In this document: positions 1 to 11,952 of the stretch, one piece after another
Numbering within the stretch: the stretch's first letter is position 1
How the letters are laid out: the number at the start of each line of letters is the position of its first letter
NCBI GenBank assembly: GCA_000969725.1
Contig: JXSR01S048363.1
Source of the DNA: Ophiothrix spiculata
Taxonomy: Eukaryota > Echinodermata > Ophiuroidea > Amphilepidida > Ophiotrichidae
Length of the DNA: 26,673 nt
Direction: 5' to 3' (one strand)
Notes under the pieces: model-generated
The model's database searches: none
What the model was told of the DNA's origin: nothing
The model's input: only the letters and a program-made list of their open reading frames with translations
Made by a program: the position numbers and the translations under genes

Positions 1-191
1 CTTCCATTCACATGTGTATTGTTAGGGCAACAAGTGTCAAGATCACTTTGTACACATTCTATTGAATGTATGAAGGTGAATAAACTACAATTGAGAAGAT
101 TAGTAATAATACTAAGGGGGTTAGGTTACAAAATTGTGAAAGTTGAATCATCATCAATATTTAATGGAATGGCCTTGAAATGTGGTAATGA
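1..191 (+). repeat. Copy 1 of 191-bp direct duplication; possible plus-strand exon at 26-184
   Basis: Positions 1-191 match 1889-2079 with only three substitutions and no gaps. Copy 1 is cut by the window edge, so its left end is unknown. Within it, a pyrimidine-rich stretch ending GTTAG at 25 and a GTAATG at 185 would bound an exon of 159 bp (53 codons). It is open in one frame, starts with two bases of a codon and ends with one, that is, symmetric phase 1-1. The translation contains RLVIILRGLGYKIVKVESSS and GMALKCG. I do not recognise a family. It could equally be a dispersed repeat with a chance open frame. Confidence 0.8.
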
Positions 192-479
192 GCTTTTCAT
201 ATCACTGAGTGGCGTCTGATTTATAAAAATATCAAAACCACACTAGGTGTGTTTCACGATTGTTTCACCTTTTGAAAGGTACCCTCTTTCAAAATCTAAA
301 CATAGGTGAGTGACCATGGAAATGCACTCATATGGAATCACGTTTTGACCTCAACTGCAAGTTTTCAACCACAACAAATTTTAAAGTTAACCCAGGTTTT
401 CAACCACAAGAAACGTCAGTTGAAGACTCACATTTTTCATTTCCCATAGTATTAACACGGCTGTCAAATCAAAATGGTG

Positions 480-1230
480 GCAAGCATTGTTTCTCTTTTT
501 TAATTTTTTTTATAGCCAACAGACCTCATACTACTTTCAGAATAACAGCAAATCCAACCATGTTAAATGCATTATATAAGCTTGAGAGCCTCCTGACACA
601 CAAAGAGATTTTTGTGGTATTTCTATTTTTTTCAGTACCAGTGTCAAAAGTAAAAAGAGATACATCACCCACTCACATAATTTATCTTCATTATTCAAAC
701 ATTTTGATAATTATCACTACCTCATTTACTTTAAGTTCCTCAGTTGAAGTAGAGTAAAACCAACCATTTAAGATAAAGAACCTTGTTTACAATCATGGTT
801 TTCCAAGTAAATCTTGATTTAGGTCAACTGACTTGATTTCAAAATGACACCTATTCCAGATTCAACTGTGAGTTTAACTTCAAAAGAGAGTCGAAAGTTG
901 CGTGGACAATTGCTTGCAGGTAATGGGATTAGTATTCCTTTCACAACAGAGTACCTTTCAAAAGGGAGCTAATGTGGAAGCACACCTACTGTGTGGTCAA
1001 ATCTTGGCAGGCAAAGTAGATCTCCCTTGGCCTACCTGTCAATCTGGGTTACCATTGGGCAGGGATAGCCAAGAATTTCTAGCTGGCAAACAGACTTAGC
1101 AGTTTACCACAAGTGGTCTGTGGTCTGACAAGCCAGTCTTCAACCTCTGACCTCTCTTTGCACTCCCAAATATAATGATGGACAACTCTGCTAGCCTAGA
1201 CGATCTACTTGCGTAGGCTCTGAAGCATTA
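480..1230 (-). other. Probable ARIH2 3' untranslated region, end not determined
   Basis: The minus-strand transcript must continue below the stop at 1231. I find no minus-strand AATAAA between 1 and 1230. The first ATTAAA variant is at 499-504 (read on the minus strand), which would give a 3' UTR of roughly 750 bases. A second ATTAAA lies at 160-165 inside the 191-bp repeat. The stretch has no convincing coding content. The 141-codon plus-strand open frame at 332-757 has low-complexity T-rich composition and no recognisable protein. The end coordinate is inference only. Confidence 0.35.
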
Positions 1231-1302
1231 TCACGAGGGAAAGAAGTCATTAAGCAGCGTCTGTCGATTTTTCTCTGCGTTCCTCATCTGATTTTCTAGT
1301 AC
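1231..1302 (-). CDS. ARIH2: ARIH2-like RBR E3 ubiquitin ligase, terminal coding exon and stop
   Basis: This exon has 23 codons plus TGA. It follows a strong acceptor with a long pyrimidine tract (TTTTTTTCTGCAG). It reads VLENQMRNAEKNRQTLLNDF followed by FPS and stop. It aligns residue for residue with the human ARIH2 tail that I recall as [20 protein letters not shown] plus three residues. Phase 0 matches the donor of the 21.7-kb exon. The three exons together give 122 residues, the same length as the human C-terminus from the WENH motif, so the reading is internally consistent. The exon is separated from its upstream partner by about 20.4 kb, which is why it would be easy to miss. The 3' untranslated region should continue to lower coordinates. 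Confidence 0.92.
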   Translation of the reverse strand, partial: VLENQMRNAEKNRQTLLNDFFPS

Positions 1303-1888
1303 CTGCAGAAAAAAAGAAAAAGAGAAAGAAATCTTAATTATATACTGTGATTTAAAGTGATGTGAAACAGACTGCATGGAGATGAGCTTAAGAGATTAAA
1401 AACCATATCTAAACGTTTGGGTTTTGTATCTTAAACATAAAAACAGACAAACAGTCAAAGACAATTTCAACAAAGTCAACGCAGACCTTTACTGGTGACA
1501 ATGTGAGGCTTTCTAAAATGTCAATGTCTGATAAGGTTTACAAAATTCTCTGCTTTGGCAAAGAAATGTCTTGGCACATTACATCACATGTTTGCTATTT
1601 ACTGCAGATTTATGTTTTCAATTTACTCTCTTTTCTCCCGGGATTGTTTTCTTCAACAAACGTAATGTCTATGAATCGTAACTCAATTTACAATCCATAC
1701 CAGGCTTCTAGGGGAGTACAATGTTAGTCTTATCATCTCTGTCAATCAATCATATGTAAAGATAGATGTTTGTATAATATCTCCAGTAAGTACAATGTTC
1801 TAGTTCCAAAGATGCATGGTACAGCCGATGGTCATGGATCTTCGTGCTTCCTGATCAGAGCCTATTTTTTCCATCACACTGCCGTTTC

Positions 1889-2079
1889 CTTCCATTCACA
1901 TGTGTATTGTTAGGGCAACAAGTGTCAAGATCACTTTGTACACATTCTATTGAATGTATGAAGGTGAATAATCTGCAATTGAGAAGATTAGTAATAATAC
2001 TAAGGGGGTTAGGTTACAAAATTGTGAAAGTTGAATCATCATCAGTATTTAATGGAATGGCCTTGAAATGTGGTAATGA
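1889..2079 (+). repeat. Copy 2 of 191-bp direct duplication; possible plus-strand exon at 1914-2072
   Basis: This is the second copy, offset exactly 1888 bp from copy 1. The three differences fall inside the putative exon. One is silent (CTA/CTG) and two change residues (Lys to Asn, Ile to Val), so the pattern does not demonstrate protein constraint. Similarity to copy 1 stops immediately after the putative donor (GTAATGA). The T- and C-rich run upstream (about 1866-1900) is a reasonable polypyrimidine tract. The copy lies inside the ARIH2 last intron on the opposite strand, while copy 1 lies beyond the ARIH2 stop, so the pair straddles the terminal exon. Confidence 0.8.
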
Positions 2080-5000
2080 AACTATGACATAATGCATAAC
2101 ATACGGCTGATTTTTTTTTAGGGGGTATGAATGCAATGTTACTTGAAAGCATACTGAACATTGGAAAAAGAAGTGAACGAAACTTCAAACCAAACAGAAC
2201 AATGAAAGGCTGGTCTTAATGGACGAATGGGGTGCAGGGATATTGAGCATTTCAACATTTTAAAGACCACTTGAAAGTATTTCTGGACCCCTGCAGCAAT
2301 TCCTGATAGCTCTTTGAATTGATCATGAAACAGTATGGACTTACACAAAGATATAATCATCCTTTAAAATAAAAACACAGAAACACTTATGCAGAAATAT
2401 TACAACAAATCCCATGTAGTGTGGACTTGACCCTCTTATAATGCTCACGCAGCTCTTCAATTATGGACACATACACAAATCACGGTATACAAGATCTGAC
2501 ACTATCATTTCAAACCATCTTAAGCTAGCTATTTTAGTTTCATTTTCCAAAAGGACTGTTCCAGATATTCCTTTTTGGACTACATTTTCTGTGGATAAAT
2601 ATCCAATGTTTCATGATCCCTGCCTGAAACACCTAGTCCCAATGGAACCCAATACTTGATGATTCCCTGCTTTTATTACAATGACTCAACACCAAAAGTT
2701 ACTTTAAAATAGTAGGAAAGGCGATCTATGTATGCCTCAGCATCTATGTCAGGAGAATAAAAGGTTCCGTTACATTGTTGAAGGCTCTCTCAGGGTGACC
2801 ACTATAATCTCTCCTTCCGACCATCACATGTCATGTCACAATGGATGGACAAAACATATATTTTGAGTGATGGATGCTGGCAAACATGGCATGATGTTTT
2901 GACTGAGCAGTTGCCTGAATCTCCCAGTGTTTCCTTAATTGTGTGCATGTCATGCATCCAACCCAGGCCATGATGTAATTATTGCTCCCAACATTTGGCT
3001 GTTGAAGTAGCATCAGAATTCTATTCCATTACACTGGCAACCAACTGTCCACACAAACACAGGACTTGTGGCATCAATTTGAATGACTCGTGGTAACTGC
3101 AGTTGTATTATCAAAACCGAAGGTTGGACAGCGAAGTGCATTACTTGGTCTTCTCTGGGGTAACCAAATCACTTCAAAAATGATAAAAATTTCTATTTTT
3201 TCATAAAGAATGCAAAAAAGTGCCAAAAAAGGTTAGGTATTTGTAATGGCTATCAGTGAAAGGTTCTTATTACCTAAATATCTCAATTTTGATGAGGTGA
3301 TATGGTTTGGGGTCTGTGCATAAATTGTATTCACTTTGTTAAGGCTTATATTATATTACACACTCCCACATGGTCTTCTCTGCTTCTACCTTCCAAAGGA
3401 GCAAAAATTCACTTAAAATGATAGAAATAGTACAAGTAATCAAACATATCAGTGAGCCTAATAAAATGTATGCAAGCAGTGATCTAAGCAGATAGGATTT
3501 ATACTGATCCTGTTTGCCAATAGACTCCTTTCTGCTTTATTGCTTCATGAGTGGACAAATGTGACTGTGAGTCATCACCAGTTAACTACATCAACAACAT
3601 TTTGCTAAATTTGTTCATTTTTAATATGCAAATCTAAAAGAAAGAAATATCAAACTTGTGAATCTACAATTCAGTTCGTGCATTTGTTTGAACACAGTAC
3701 AAACATATAGCCAGGAATGCAATAAACAAGATAATTTGTGTGTGCACCGGTACTACGGTGGCAGCATCCTAGGGATCACGTCAACCTACACACAGTACAT
3801 GTATGCTATTTTAAGAGATACTTGGCACATTCACAAAACAACCCCATTCCAACTTAATCACCCAATATATTAAGCATATCTACAAAGTAAGGGAAACTTG
3901 AGACCAGTATACAAACTATTCCTTTGAAAATCAAGATCTCAAAAAAGGGTGATTTTAGGCCTAGCTCGCTGGACAATAAGGCAATATAAATTTGTCACAG
4001 CTTCACAACCTAATAATTAAAGAAAGACACATAACAGAGCATGAAAAATATGCACTAAATTGGAATTTTAAATATATGGCAAAGCAAGCCTGTGAATCAA
4101 TTGCTATGCCCTAAAAAGTTTGGTGCTCTTACTAAATCTCTGTCAATACCCTGTTATTATTATTTCCATGATTTTGCCTGTATTACTAACATGATATGTT
4201 TGACTTTGTATAGCGTAAGGCAGTAGAAGGGGTCTGGTGCAGTCTTCGTAACCTTTTTCAAACCACCTGACCTAAGCACAGAGAATCAAAGAAAAATCCC
4301 TGTCAATATCCCTGCCAAAATGTGTAAAACAAGACAGTGCTAATCAGGCCAATTCTATATGGTACAGAACAGGGAAAACCCCATTCAACAACCATGCATT
4401 TAGGCTGTCAAAAATATAATCAATAAAAATCCTCAATACTGAACTTTTTCTAAGAAATGACAAAGATCATTTTCTAAGTTCTGTCTCAAGTCACCAATAT
4501 AGTAGCAATCTATTAACAAAGAGTTGCTAAGACTAACTGTTTCTGAAGTCAATAATTTTATTGGAAAAGTTGAACAAGTTAATCTGCAAATTGAAAACAC
4601 ATGATCATAGGGGAAATTCATCAAACATGCTTGTTGTTCCCCACTTTAAAATAAATTCTGGTTTCAGAACTCTCCATGTCAGAGCAGCAAACCTTTGGAA
4701 CAAAATCTGACCAGTCTCCTTATTGGCAATGCAAGGAATCACATTTTAGTACCAATGCTGCGGCCTTATGGCTTCCTTCTGATTACCAGACATCAGTCGT
4801 AGGCTAGTTATTATGTGACCAAGGCATCATTCAATTCATATATATATGTGCGATGTTTGACACAATTGTGATTCACAATGTAGAATCAAACTTCAAACAC
4901 GCCTGCCCTAGGGACATCCATAAATAGAAATCAAATTATTGAATATCACATCTTGCCAAACATGTCAACTTTGAAAATAAAAACTCTATAAAGAACATGT

Positions 5001-5158
5001 AAATAAAAACCAAGACACGACTTCCTCAGCATTGATACACTGCAGTTCACTATGTATCAGTGAATGCTAATCAGAATGTATTACAAAGTATACACATCTA
5101 TTCTGGTTTTGGTCAATAGCAGGATGAGAAAATAACCCATGTTAAACAGCAAGATTCA

Positions 5159-5401
5159 CCGCCTTTGGTGCTGAAGTATTTTATTTCAATTTTTAAGTTA
5201 CTTTTCATTCTGAAGTAGGTGGGTAGTTTTTTCCATTCTTATCTATGGCTCAAGATTTTTTTTTGTCCACCTTTGGCGCCGAAGTTTTTTTATTTCAACT
5301 TTTAAACTGTTCTTCATCCTAAAGTAGGCGAGCATTTTTTCCCATTCGCATTTGTGGGTAGATTTTTTTGCTGCCTTTTGTGGCGAAAGTTTTTTCCCCA
5401 A
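5159..5401. repeat. Imperfect tandem repeat, unit about 105-108 bp, 2.2 copies
   Basis: Unit A begins at 5159, unit B at 5267 and a truncated unit C at about 5371. Each opens with a variant of CCNCCTTTGGNGCNGAAGT followed by T-rich sequence. A and B then share a TTTTATTTCAA(T/C)TTTTAA stretch, a TTCAT.CT.AAGTAGG.G block and TTTTTTCC.CATTC. The copies have diverged by substitutions and small indels, so the duplication is old. No open frame or transposon end is evident. Confidence 0.75.
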
Positions 5402-8400
5402 ATAATATTTCATGCCCTACCTGAAACTTTAATGGTGTGCCCTAAAGACTTTTGATTATGTTTATGAATTTGGGACTTACGATATAAGCCTGGACCCAAA
5501 CAATTTGAGTACAAAACCCCTCTCAAAATACAAATCTGTTTTGTCTCAAATCAGGAATGTGGAACATTATGAAGAAGGCCTTAAAATGTTAAAGAAAGCA
5601 CAAAACATATAAACAATTTCAATCAGTTTTTTTGGGTCCATTTCCAAGAAGAAAAAAAAGATCCGACCAACCGACCATCTATTTCACCATCAAAGGGCAA
5701 GTCAACAATTTTTTTAGGCCTAAGGGGAGTCTGATTTAACCTTGCTCTAGCCAAGACATGAAATACCATTATGTGAAAGGTTTTGATAAAGCCTATTGTC
5801 ATAATCCCTGATCAACATCTTGTTGAAGCGGAAGTTTGCGCTACTTTAGTAACCAATATCTAGAGCATTGTAATAGGTTTTTTGTTTGCGACTGAAACCA
5901 GGGAAATCAAATCTGTGACAAGGACCCACCCAGTGCAAAATTTGAAACATAATGGTGCTGTTTATAAAAAGGTCTTGCCAATTACAATTTCCATGGTTTC
6001 TAAATGTTTCGGTTGCTTTCATAAATTTGTACTATGTTACTATGTGATTCAATGGGAGTCATCATTGTGGGGTTGACGATTACCATGGTATCTGATCTAA
6101 TTAGCTCTCAATTTGACAAGTATACCACATAAATGAGATTTGGCTTGCCATGTGTTTGCATATATCAATCATTTCTATATCACGTTTTCAAGGCAACACA
6201 CCCTGAACATGTTCAGGAACAGCTTTGCTATTCAATGAGTCTCTCATTAAATGTTGCCAAGAATCTAGGTGATTCATGCATCAATGTTCATTCAATTTCA
6301 AGGAAAATAAGCTATTTGATGTAAACAAAATGTGCTTGAAACCCCTAAAACAACAGTGACATACATATAAAATTTCAATATTTACACCTTAACATGTTGT
6401 GTGCTATCCTGGATTCATATATCGAATTTTGACAGATAGAAACAATTACATCTTAAAATAATAATTAAAAAAATAATAAAAATTGCGAAACCCTTTTACC
6501 TCTTTCAACTTGCATGTCTAATCAACTATCAATGCATTAAAGGGACTAGCCTAGATTGTTTGATTCAACCCTTTTATATACATACTGATTCTAATATGTC
6601 CCTGGAAAGCCCATCCAAAAGGTCAACTATTTTAATTTGTTCAAATGATATAGTTCACTTTAAATATCATAAGGTTTTTTTTTTAATTCTATAGAAATAA
6701 AAGGATAACAAAGTTTTGCCAAGAGAAAGGTTCATATTATAGATGTTTTGAAATTGTAATCCATTTTTTGGTTACACTGCTATGGGATGTATTTTCTTCA
6801 AGCAATTGGGGATATTTTAATTCAAAATTATTCAGTTACTGGGGAAATTACAGAAAAACAGGTCAGTTGTTAGGTAAACCATGTCGCTAATGCATTATTG
6901 GTACAATTTGAGATAAGATCCTTAATATTTTAGTAATATGATTACATAATCGGAAGTCTTAGATATTTCTAAAAGAAGAAAATGAATATTTAGGTATCAA
7001 ATTGTGCCAAATGAATATCAAAATCATTTCTTGATTTTCTCACGCTTTCCAGGGAAGAAACACCATTGCGTACGGACCCTATAAGATTCGTAAAGTCGCG
7101 AGCCAGTTTCCGTTCTGGAGTTGACTGGTTACCTCCAAGTACAGCTGACTAGACCAAAAGAACATCACAAATCTGCTGCGAGGTGTTTAGCCAAGATAAG
7201 TCGACTATAATGATATTGCACAAAATACAAACAGGAATTGAAAGTTTCCAATATACTGTTTTTATACGGCAGACTGAGCTGACGATTTAGCACCCAGTTT
7301 GGCTTTTGGAGGATAACATTCATGTTTAGTTTCCTACTGGTGTGCAGAAATACTTGGTGAAAGGAAGACGCTAATACTTGTGCCAAATTTTGAATTGAAC
7401 ATTTTGAAATGAATTATTAGCCACGATTAAAATCAAGACTTGGGAATTCTAAAGAATCATAAATGTATTTATTTCAAGGTCAAATTGATCAGTCTCTGGT
7501 CTTCATATTCCATGAAGTAATGTAAATTAATGAGATATTATTAAAAATAGTTTACCAACTTATGTTGTAAGCCTGTTTAAACCTATCAGGATTTTTAATA
7601 TTTATTAATACTTTTAACTGCACAGTTTGGAACAAAATACCACTCCACACATTTAACTGCTCAAGCTGATCCACATGTATCAAGAATATTTGAAATTGAA
7701 GTAACTCTCTATCAAAGCATAGGGCTTTTCTTATTAAAATTATCACGATATTTTGAAATTGCGAGTATGCAATTTTATGCCAACTGGGAATATGTATCCT
7801 TCAAAAAAAGGTGAATGGAATAACATACACCTTGGGACTACAAAGACGATTAGCTAGAGGATCAAAAACGGTGCACATAATCTCATAAACATTTAGGATT
7901 ATCCAAACCAGGATTTTGATGAAATATAACATACAAATAAACATTTCTAAAACTCAAAGAAATAAAGTAGGTATCACTGCTGACTCATGAAATGGACCCT
8001 TAATCTTTGATCATAATGTTGAGAATACATGGCTACATAGACCCACGTCAAATTTTATAGCTTAACCATCATTCACAAGTGATCAAGCTAAATCTGTGTA
8101 TCTCTATTTTAATTCCACTCTAGAGATTTAAATGACTCAAAATCATGCTTACATGTTATACAGAAGTATATTAAAGTACATTTGAAATTACTTTAATCTC
8201 TGAAGCCCCATCATAATTCTGAGTGTTGCCTTTTGCATATTAGGTGCAATCTACGTTTAGATACCACACACGCCTTTTGTCCAAAACTGTTGCACAACTG
8301 AGCCACAATTGGTTTGTAACATTGTCATGAGTTGGTGAAAATCATCATCTTTAAATCCATTTAATTTGCCCCTCCCCCTAGGGAACAATATACCCATCTA

Positions 8401-8884
8401 AAAGAAACTGGAAAGACCACTGGATAAGGCAAAAAGTTTTCATTCTAATAACTCAAGATCTTTTAGCCAAAACACAAGTAATAACTTAAAAATACTTTCC
8501 CATGTATATAGTTAGTAAATAGTGATAGCTTCCACAAAAAGATCTTAACAGAGAGAGATGTACATTCAACTTAAGCTCACATTACCTTCCTCACACAGGA
8601 GAATTAATAAAGCTTAAGTATGACTAAATATTATGTTTTATATCAGATATAAATCTTAAAAAGATCTTAAAAAGACACCAAACATGCCGGCGCATCAGTT
8701 AAGCATGTGGGCGTAACAAGGGAAATTGGATCTTATGATTATAGCTAATACCAGATATTATTAAATACTTGCACGGATATGTACTTGGACACTATCAGAA
8801 TGGTGACTTGTACAGACCATGTTAATTATGTACAATGTACTCAAATCAAGATCAAATTTGTAGGGATAAGTATCAAAGACCAAT

Positions 8885-8999
8885 GTGTAAATCCCATGGG
8901 CTCAGACTCTTTAAACGCTAGAGGCGCAAAAACTTTTAAGGGGCACTTGAAGACATACATGTGCTATTAAAGGCCAACGGTGTAAATCCCATGGGCTCA
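8885..8999. repeat. Short direct repeat, 20 bp, spaced 95 bp
   Basis: GTGTAAATCCCATGGGCTCA occurs at 8885-8904 and again at 8980-8999 with no mismatch. The bases on either side are partly similar (CAA before, AGTCT/GACTCT after). The repeat contains the palindrome CCCATGGG. The 75 bp between copies is not obviously repeated. It may be a remnant of a tandem duplication. Confidence 0.7.
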
Positions 9000-9413
9000 A
9001 GTCTGCCATTTGAAGTTGAAAGTGATATTTCATGTGTAATTCAGTTTTAGTATCAATCAGATGTATATAAATCTCTTAGGAATAGGTTGGGCTGAAGGAG
9101 GGAAACTTGAAATCATTCTTGACTAATAATACCAAGAGGCACAGAGGTACTTGTGAAAATCGAGGTAAGTTCCTTTTGAAATGGTATCCAAGAAATACCT
9201 CCTCAATTGTAAGTGGCAGCAATTCCTGAACACGAAGTCGTGAGCGTAGACAAGGACCTTAACAACTTGAAAATGTATGTTAATGCTGCCCCTGAGGAGT
9301 TCATGAATTAAATCCACACAAAATAACTCTAAATTTGGGTCAAGTTCTGTTGAAAAATTGGTGTAATGTCTGACAAAGTATACTATTTAATTATATACCT
9401 CATCAACAATATT

Positions 9414-9901
9414 TTAGACCCTCTGTATACATAGTATCTGCCAAGACACAAGTAGTAGACACGTTCTCGGTCTAGTTAAAGATTGGGCATCATCGTTAAG
9501 GGCTTTTGTATAACAAAAATGGCATGGGCACAGAGAAATATATGTGGAACAGCAAGTTAAGTTTCTTAAATATGAACAAAAGGGCAAGATGGTTGGTATG
9601 TACACAACAATAAGGACAAGTATATTGGAAGAGTAGCTTTTAAGTGATGAAAAGTAACAACAGTGAGTTTAAATGAGACACTATACTTGATAGCAAGCCA
9701 GTGGCGCTTGCAAAGGCTAGAGGCAAGATGCATGCTTTTTCTTCTTATACACACTAAAGAGGTTTTGGGAATGTATGCATTGCAAAGCTTACGGAGGAGG
9801 TCACATTTAAATATACAGTTTGTGTCTTGTCTAGATTTAGAGTAGAATCCTGGACTTTGTATACCAACCAATGTAATGACATCGTCAGCCATGGAGCTCA
9901 A
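9414..9901 (-). pseudogene. Decayed non-LTR retrotransposon (CR1/L2-like) reverse-transcriptase C-terminal fragment
   Basis: The minus-strand reading contains KRHWLAIKYSVSFKLTVVTF followed after a few residues by LPIYLSLLLCTYQPSCPF. This corresponds to the conserved LINE segment whose usual form is HWLPI..R..FKL...TF......APSYLS.LL..Y.PSR. A further open stretch (9414-9605) holds SLTRPRT, which resembles the piece that normally follows. The key proline, arginine and charged positions are partly lost, stops interrupt the segment, and the catalytic FADD-box region is absent. It is a dead 5'-truncated insertion. The clade assignment rests on motif style only. Confidence 0.7.
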
Positions 9902-11250
9902 ATTGGGGTATTCAAGTACACTCTATTGCCACCAAAATCAACTCCAGGCGTTACGATTCAGTTGCGAGTGAAAAGAAACTGCAAAAATAATAATTTATGC
10001 TAATGATACACCAACCTGCATGAAAAGTGTTTGTGCATGTTTTGCATATTTTTACATCATGATAAGATAAGATACATCATCAGCAAAATACCCCATTGAA
10101 TTCCCATGCCAGAATACAATGGCACCAAGTCTGGGATCTCCAGTTGAAATCAGTAAAAGTGTTATATGAAAGAATACTCTTTCAGCTCTGCAATAACACA
10201 AACAATTTGAGAATCAAACATTTAGAGTGCTGCCAACAATTGAAAAGGCATCCTAGAATAGCAGTGCTTTGCCACTGAAGGAGCTACCCTAAATAAAGAA
10301 ATCAAAACCATGTGAGGACTTGCAAATGTCCATGATAGAGCAAAATTGCTCTCAAAAGAACCTGGCCATTTAAATAAAACATTGTTGCATGCTACTCTAA
10401 ATGCATCGTGTCAGATAGGGGTAGAGAAGGCTTATGGCTAATTTGCCCAAGGGGTAAGCTGCCCCGGGGATACGCTGCATTATTCATCACTTGCGGACCG
10501 ATATTCCCAAACTAAACATCAGTCAATACCTACAAATGACTGTTGCATCCTGGGCTGGACATGATGTCATTGGCACACTTATAGCATGTATGCTGTGAAC
10601 TCTAAAGGCCTCTACAGGGATTTCTTAACATAGCTTCACAAACCAGATTTTGAAATGTTTATATAAGAGCCTTACAGTGTGGCTGCTGTTATATCAGGAT
10701 CAGACGTCAATTTCCCCACTCACATTAGGACATTAGTTATAAATTTAACTTTTTTGTAAACTGATCTGCCTCATTAAGACATTTCTGTTTAGGTCAAAAG
10801 CTATCCACTTATTTTAGCAAGTCACTATATCAGTTTGGGCAAATTTATTCATGTTAGGCAAAAAAATGTTTGACTTCCATTACCAGTCCATTCCTGACCC
10901 ATGGCTAGGATATTTCAGCAGAGTTAGGGAGTGTGGCATCCAAATTCTTAAACTTCTTTATAGATAACATAATCTTCACCTTAGATTTACTAGGAGCCTT
11001 TTGTAGCAAAAAAGAGGTCCTTCTAGTAGAATTATCCATGGGTATGTCATGATAAATTTCTTAAAAGCAAAGGTTGTGTGAAATGCCAGGTTTGTCTTGT
11101 TTCATTTCAGGTCACAATGTGCATACTTCAGGTCTTGGATAGAGCCAAACGGTTTTTTTTTTCACATCATCATGCTTTTGCTGCGGAGCAGAGGACTACA
11201 AGATTGATATCGATCTTGGGCAATTGTGGCAATTTGGTCAGCTGACATTT

Positions 11251-11431
11251 AGGTATTCAAACACGCCACAGAGTTGTTCATCGCGAATCAACAACGATGC
11301 ATCCATGCGTCTGCGTATTTTTATCGCGCGAGGGTGGCTTTAGCCACCCGAGCGTGATAAAAATACGCAGACGCATCGGATGCAGAGTTGTTGATTCGCG
11401 ATGAACAACTCTGTGGCGTGTTTGAATACCT
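11251..11431. mobile_element. 181-bp near-perfect foldback (hairpin) element
   Basis: The left arm starting AGGTATTCAAACACGCCAC at 11251 is the reverse complement of the right arm ending GTGTTTGAATACCT at 11431. The arms are about 90 bp each. They differ by a few substitutions and a one-base indel and meet at AGCCACCC/GGGTGGCT around a two-base centre (11340-11341). The element is markedly more GC- and CpG-rich than the surrounding intron. Each arm also contains an internal quasi-palindrome (GTTGTT...AACAAC). No clear target-site duplication is visible. It is a non-autonomous foldback or MITE-type insertion; the superfamily cannot be named. Confidence 0.85.
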
Positions 11432-11639
11432 TTCAACAACGAAAATCTTCCTGAAAACGTATGAATTAAATTCTAAATGTTTTCGGTTTAACAGATACTA
11501 CTTATCTTCATAAAAAATATTTAGCATATCTGAAGCAAGGTGCTAATTTGTGAATGTTTGCTGCTTTGACTTTATCATTTTTCCTAAGCACCGGGCTTTT
11601 GCAAGTACAATACGGTAAGAGCCGACGCGCAATGAACGC

Positions 11640-11745
11640 CGTGCCGTGCGTGACGCGCTAATTTGAATATCAACTGTGGATTCATCACGAATCAACAACG
11701 GTACACACCTGTATAAAGAGATACAGTGAGTTGTTGAACTAGTGA
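11640..11745. repeat. Possible decayed relative of the 11.25-kb foldback
   Basis: TTCATCACGAATCAACAACG at 11681-11700 matches TTCATCGCGAATCAACAACG in the left arm of the foldback at 11277-11296, with one mismatch. A second stem-like pair follows: CAACAAC with GTTGTTG, and CTGTAT with ATACAG around AAAGAG. The neighbouring sequence is CpG-rich. It is probably an older copy of the same family or part of a larger compound element. Confidence 0.5.
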
Positions 11746-11755
11746 TCATCATACC

Positions 11756-11952
11756 CTATTGATGATTCATATAAGATAAGAAAGAAGTACGAGGACGCCC
11801 AGTTCTACCCCGCCAAGTGGTGGAATGTAGAGAGCACAAAGTCCGGTGGACACAATCCCCCCTCCTGGAAGATGAAGGATGTGCCCCAGGAAACCCAGCA
11901 GTAGCCTCCACCAAGCAGTAGACAAGGGGTCCAGCATCAGCCACTTTTTCAA
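11756..11952 (-). pseudogene. Decayed LINE C-terminal fragment with frameshift
   Basis: In one minus frame the translation gives GFLGHILHLPGGGIVSTGLC, and in the next frame it gives RGRTGRPRTSFLSYMNHQ. Together these match the end of many non-LTR retrotransposon polyproteins, typically (R)WLGHVLRMP...P.G.R..GRPRTSY..Y. The switch of frame inside about 60 codons indicates a frameshift. The fragment is short, has no catalytic domain and is clearly dead. It ends at about 11756, roughly 325 bp from the foldback element. Confidence 0.65.

Noticed and set aside
332-757. 141-codon plus-strand open frame
   Set aside because: It is rich in Phe, Thr, Ser and low-complexity stretches from T-rich DNA, has no recognisable domain, and lies in the probable ARIH2 3' UTR on the opposite strand.
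4836-4850. ATATATATAT run near 4.84 kb
   Set aside because: Too short to be worth calling in AT-rich DNA.
9663-9845. Plus-strand open frame inside the 9.4-9.9 kb region
   Set aside because: It is the antisense shadow of the minus-strand LINE fragment, which has the recognisable motif.
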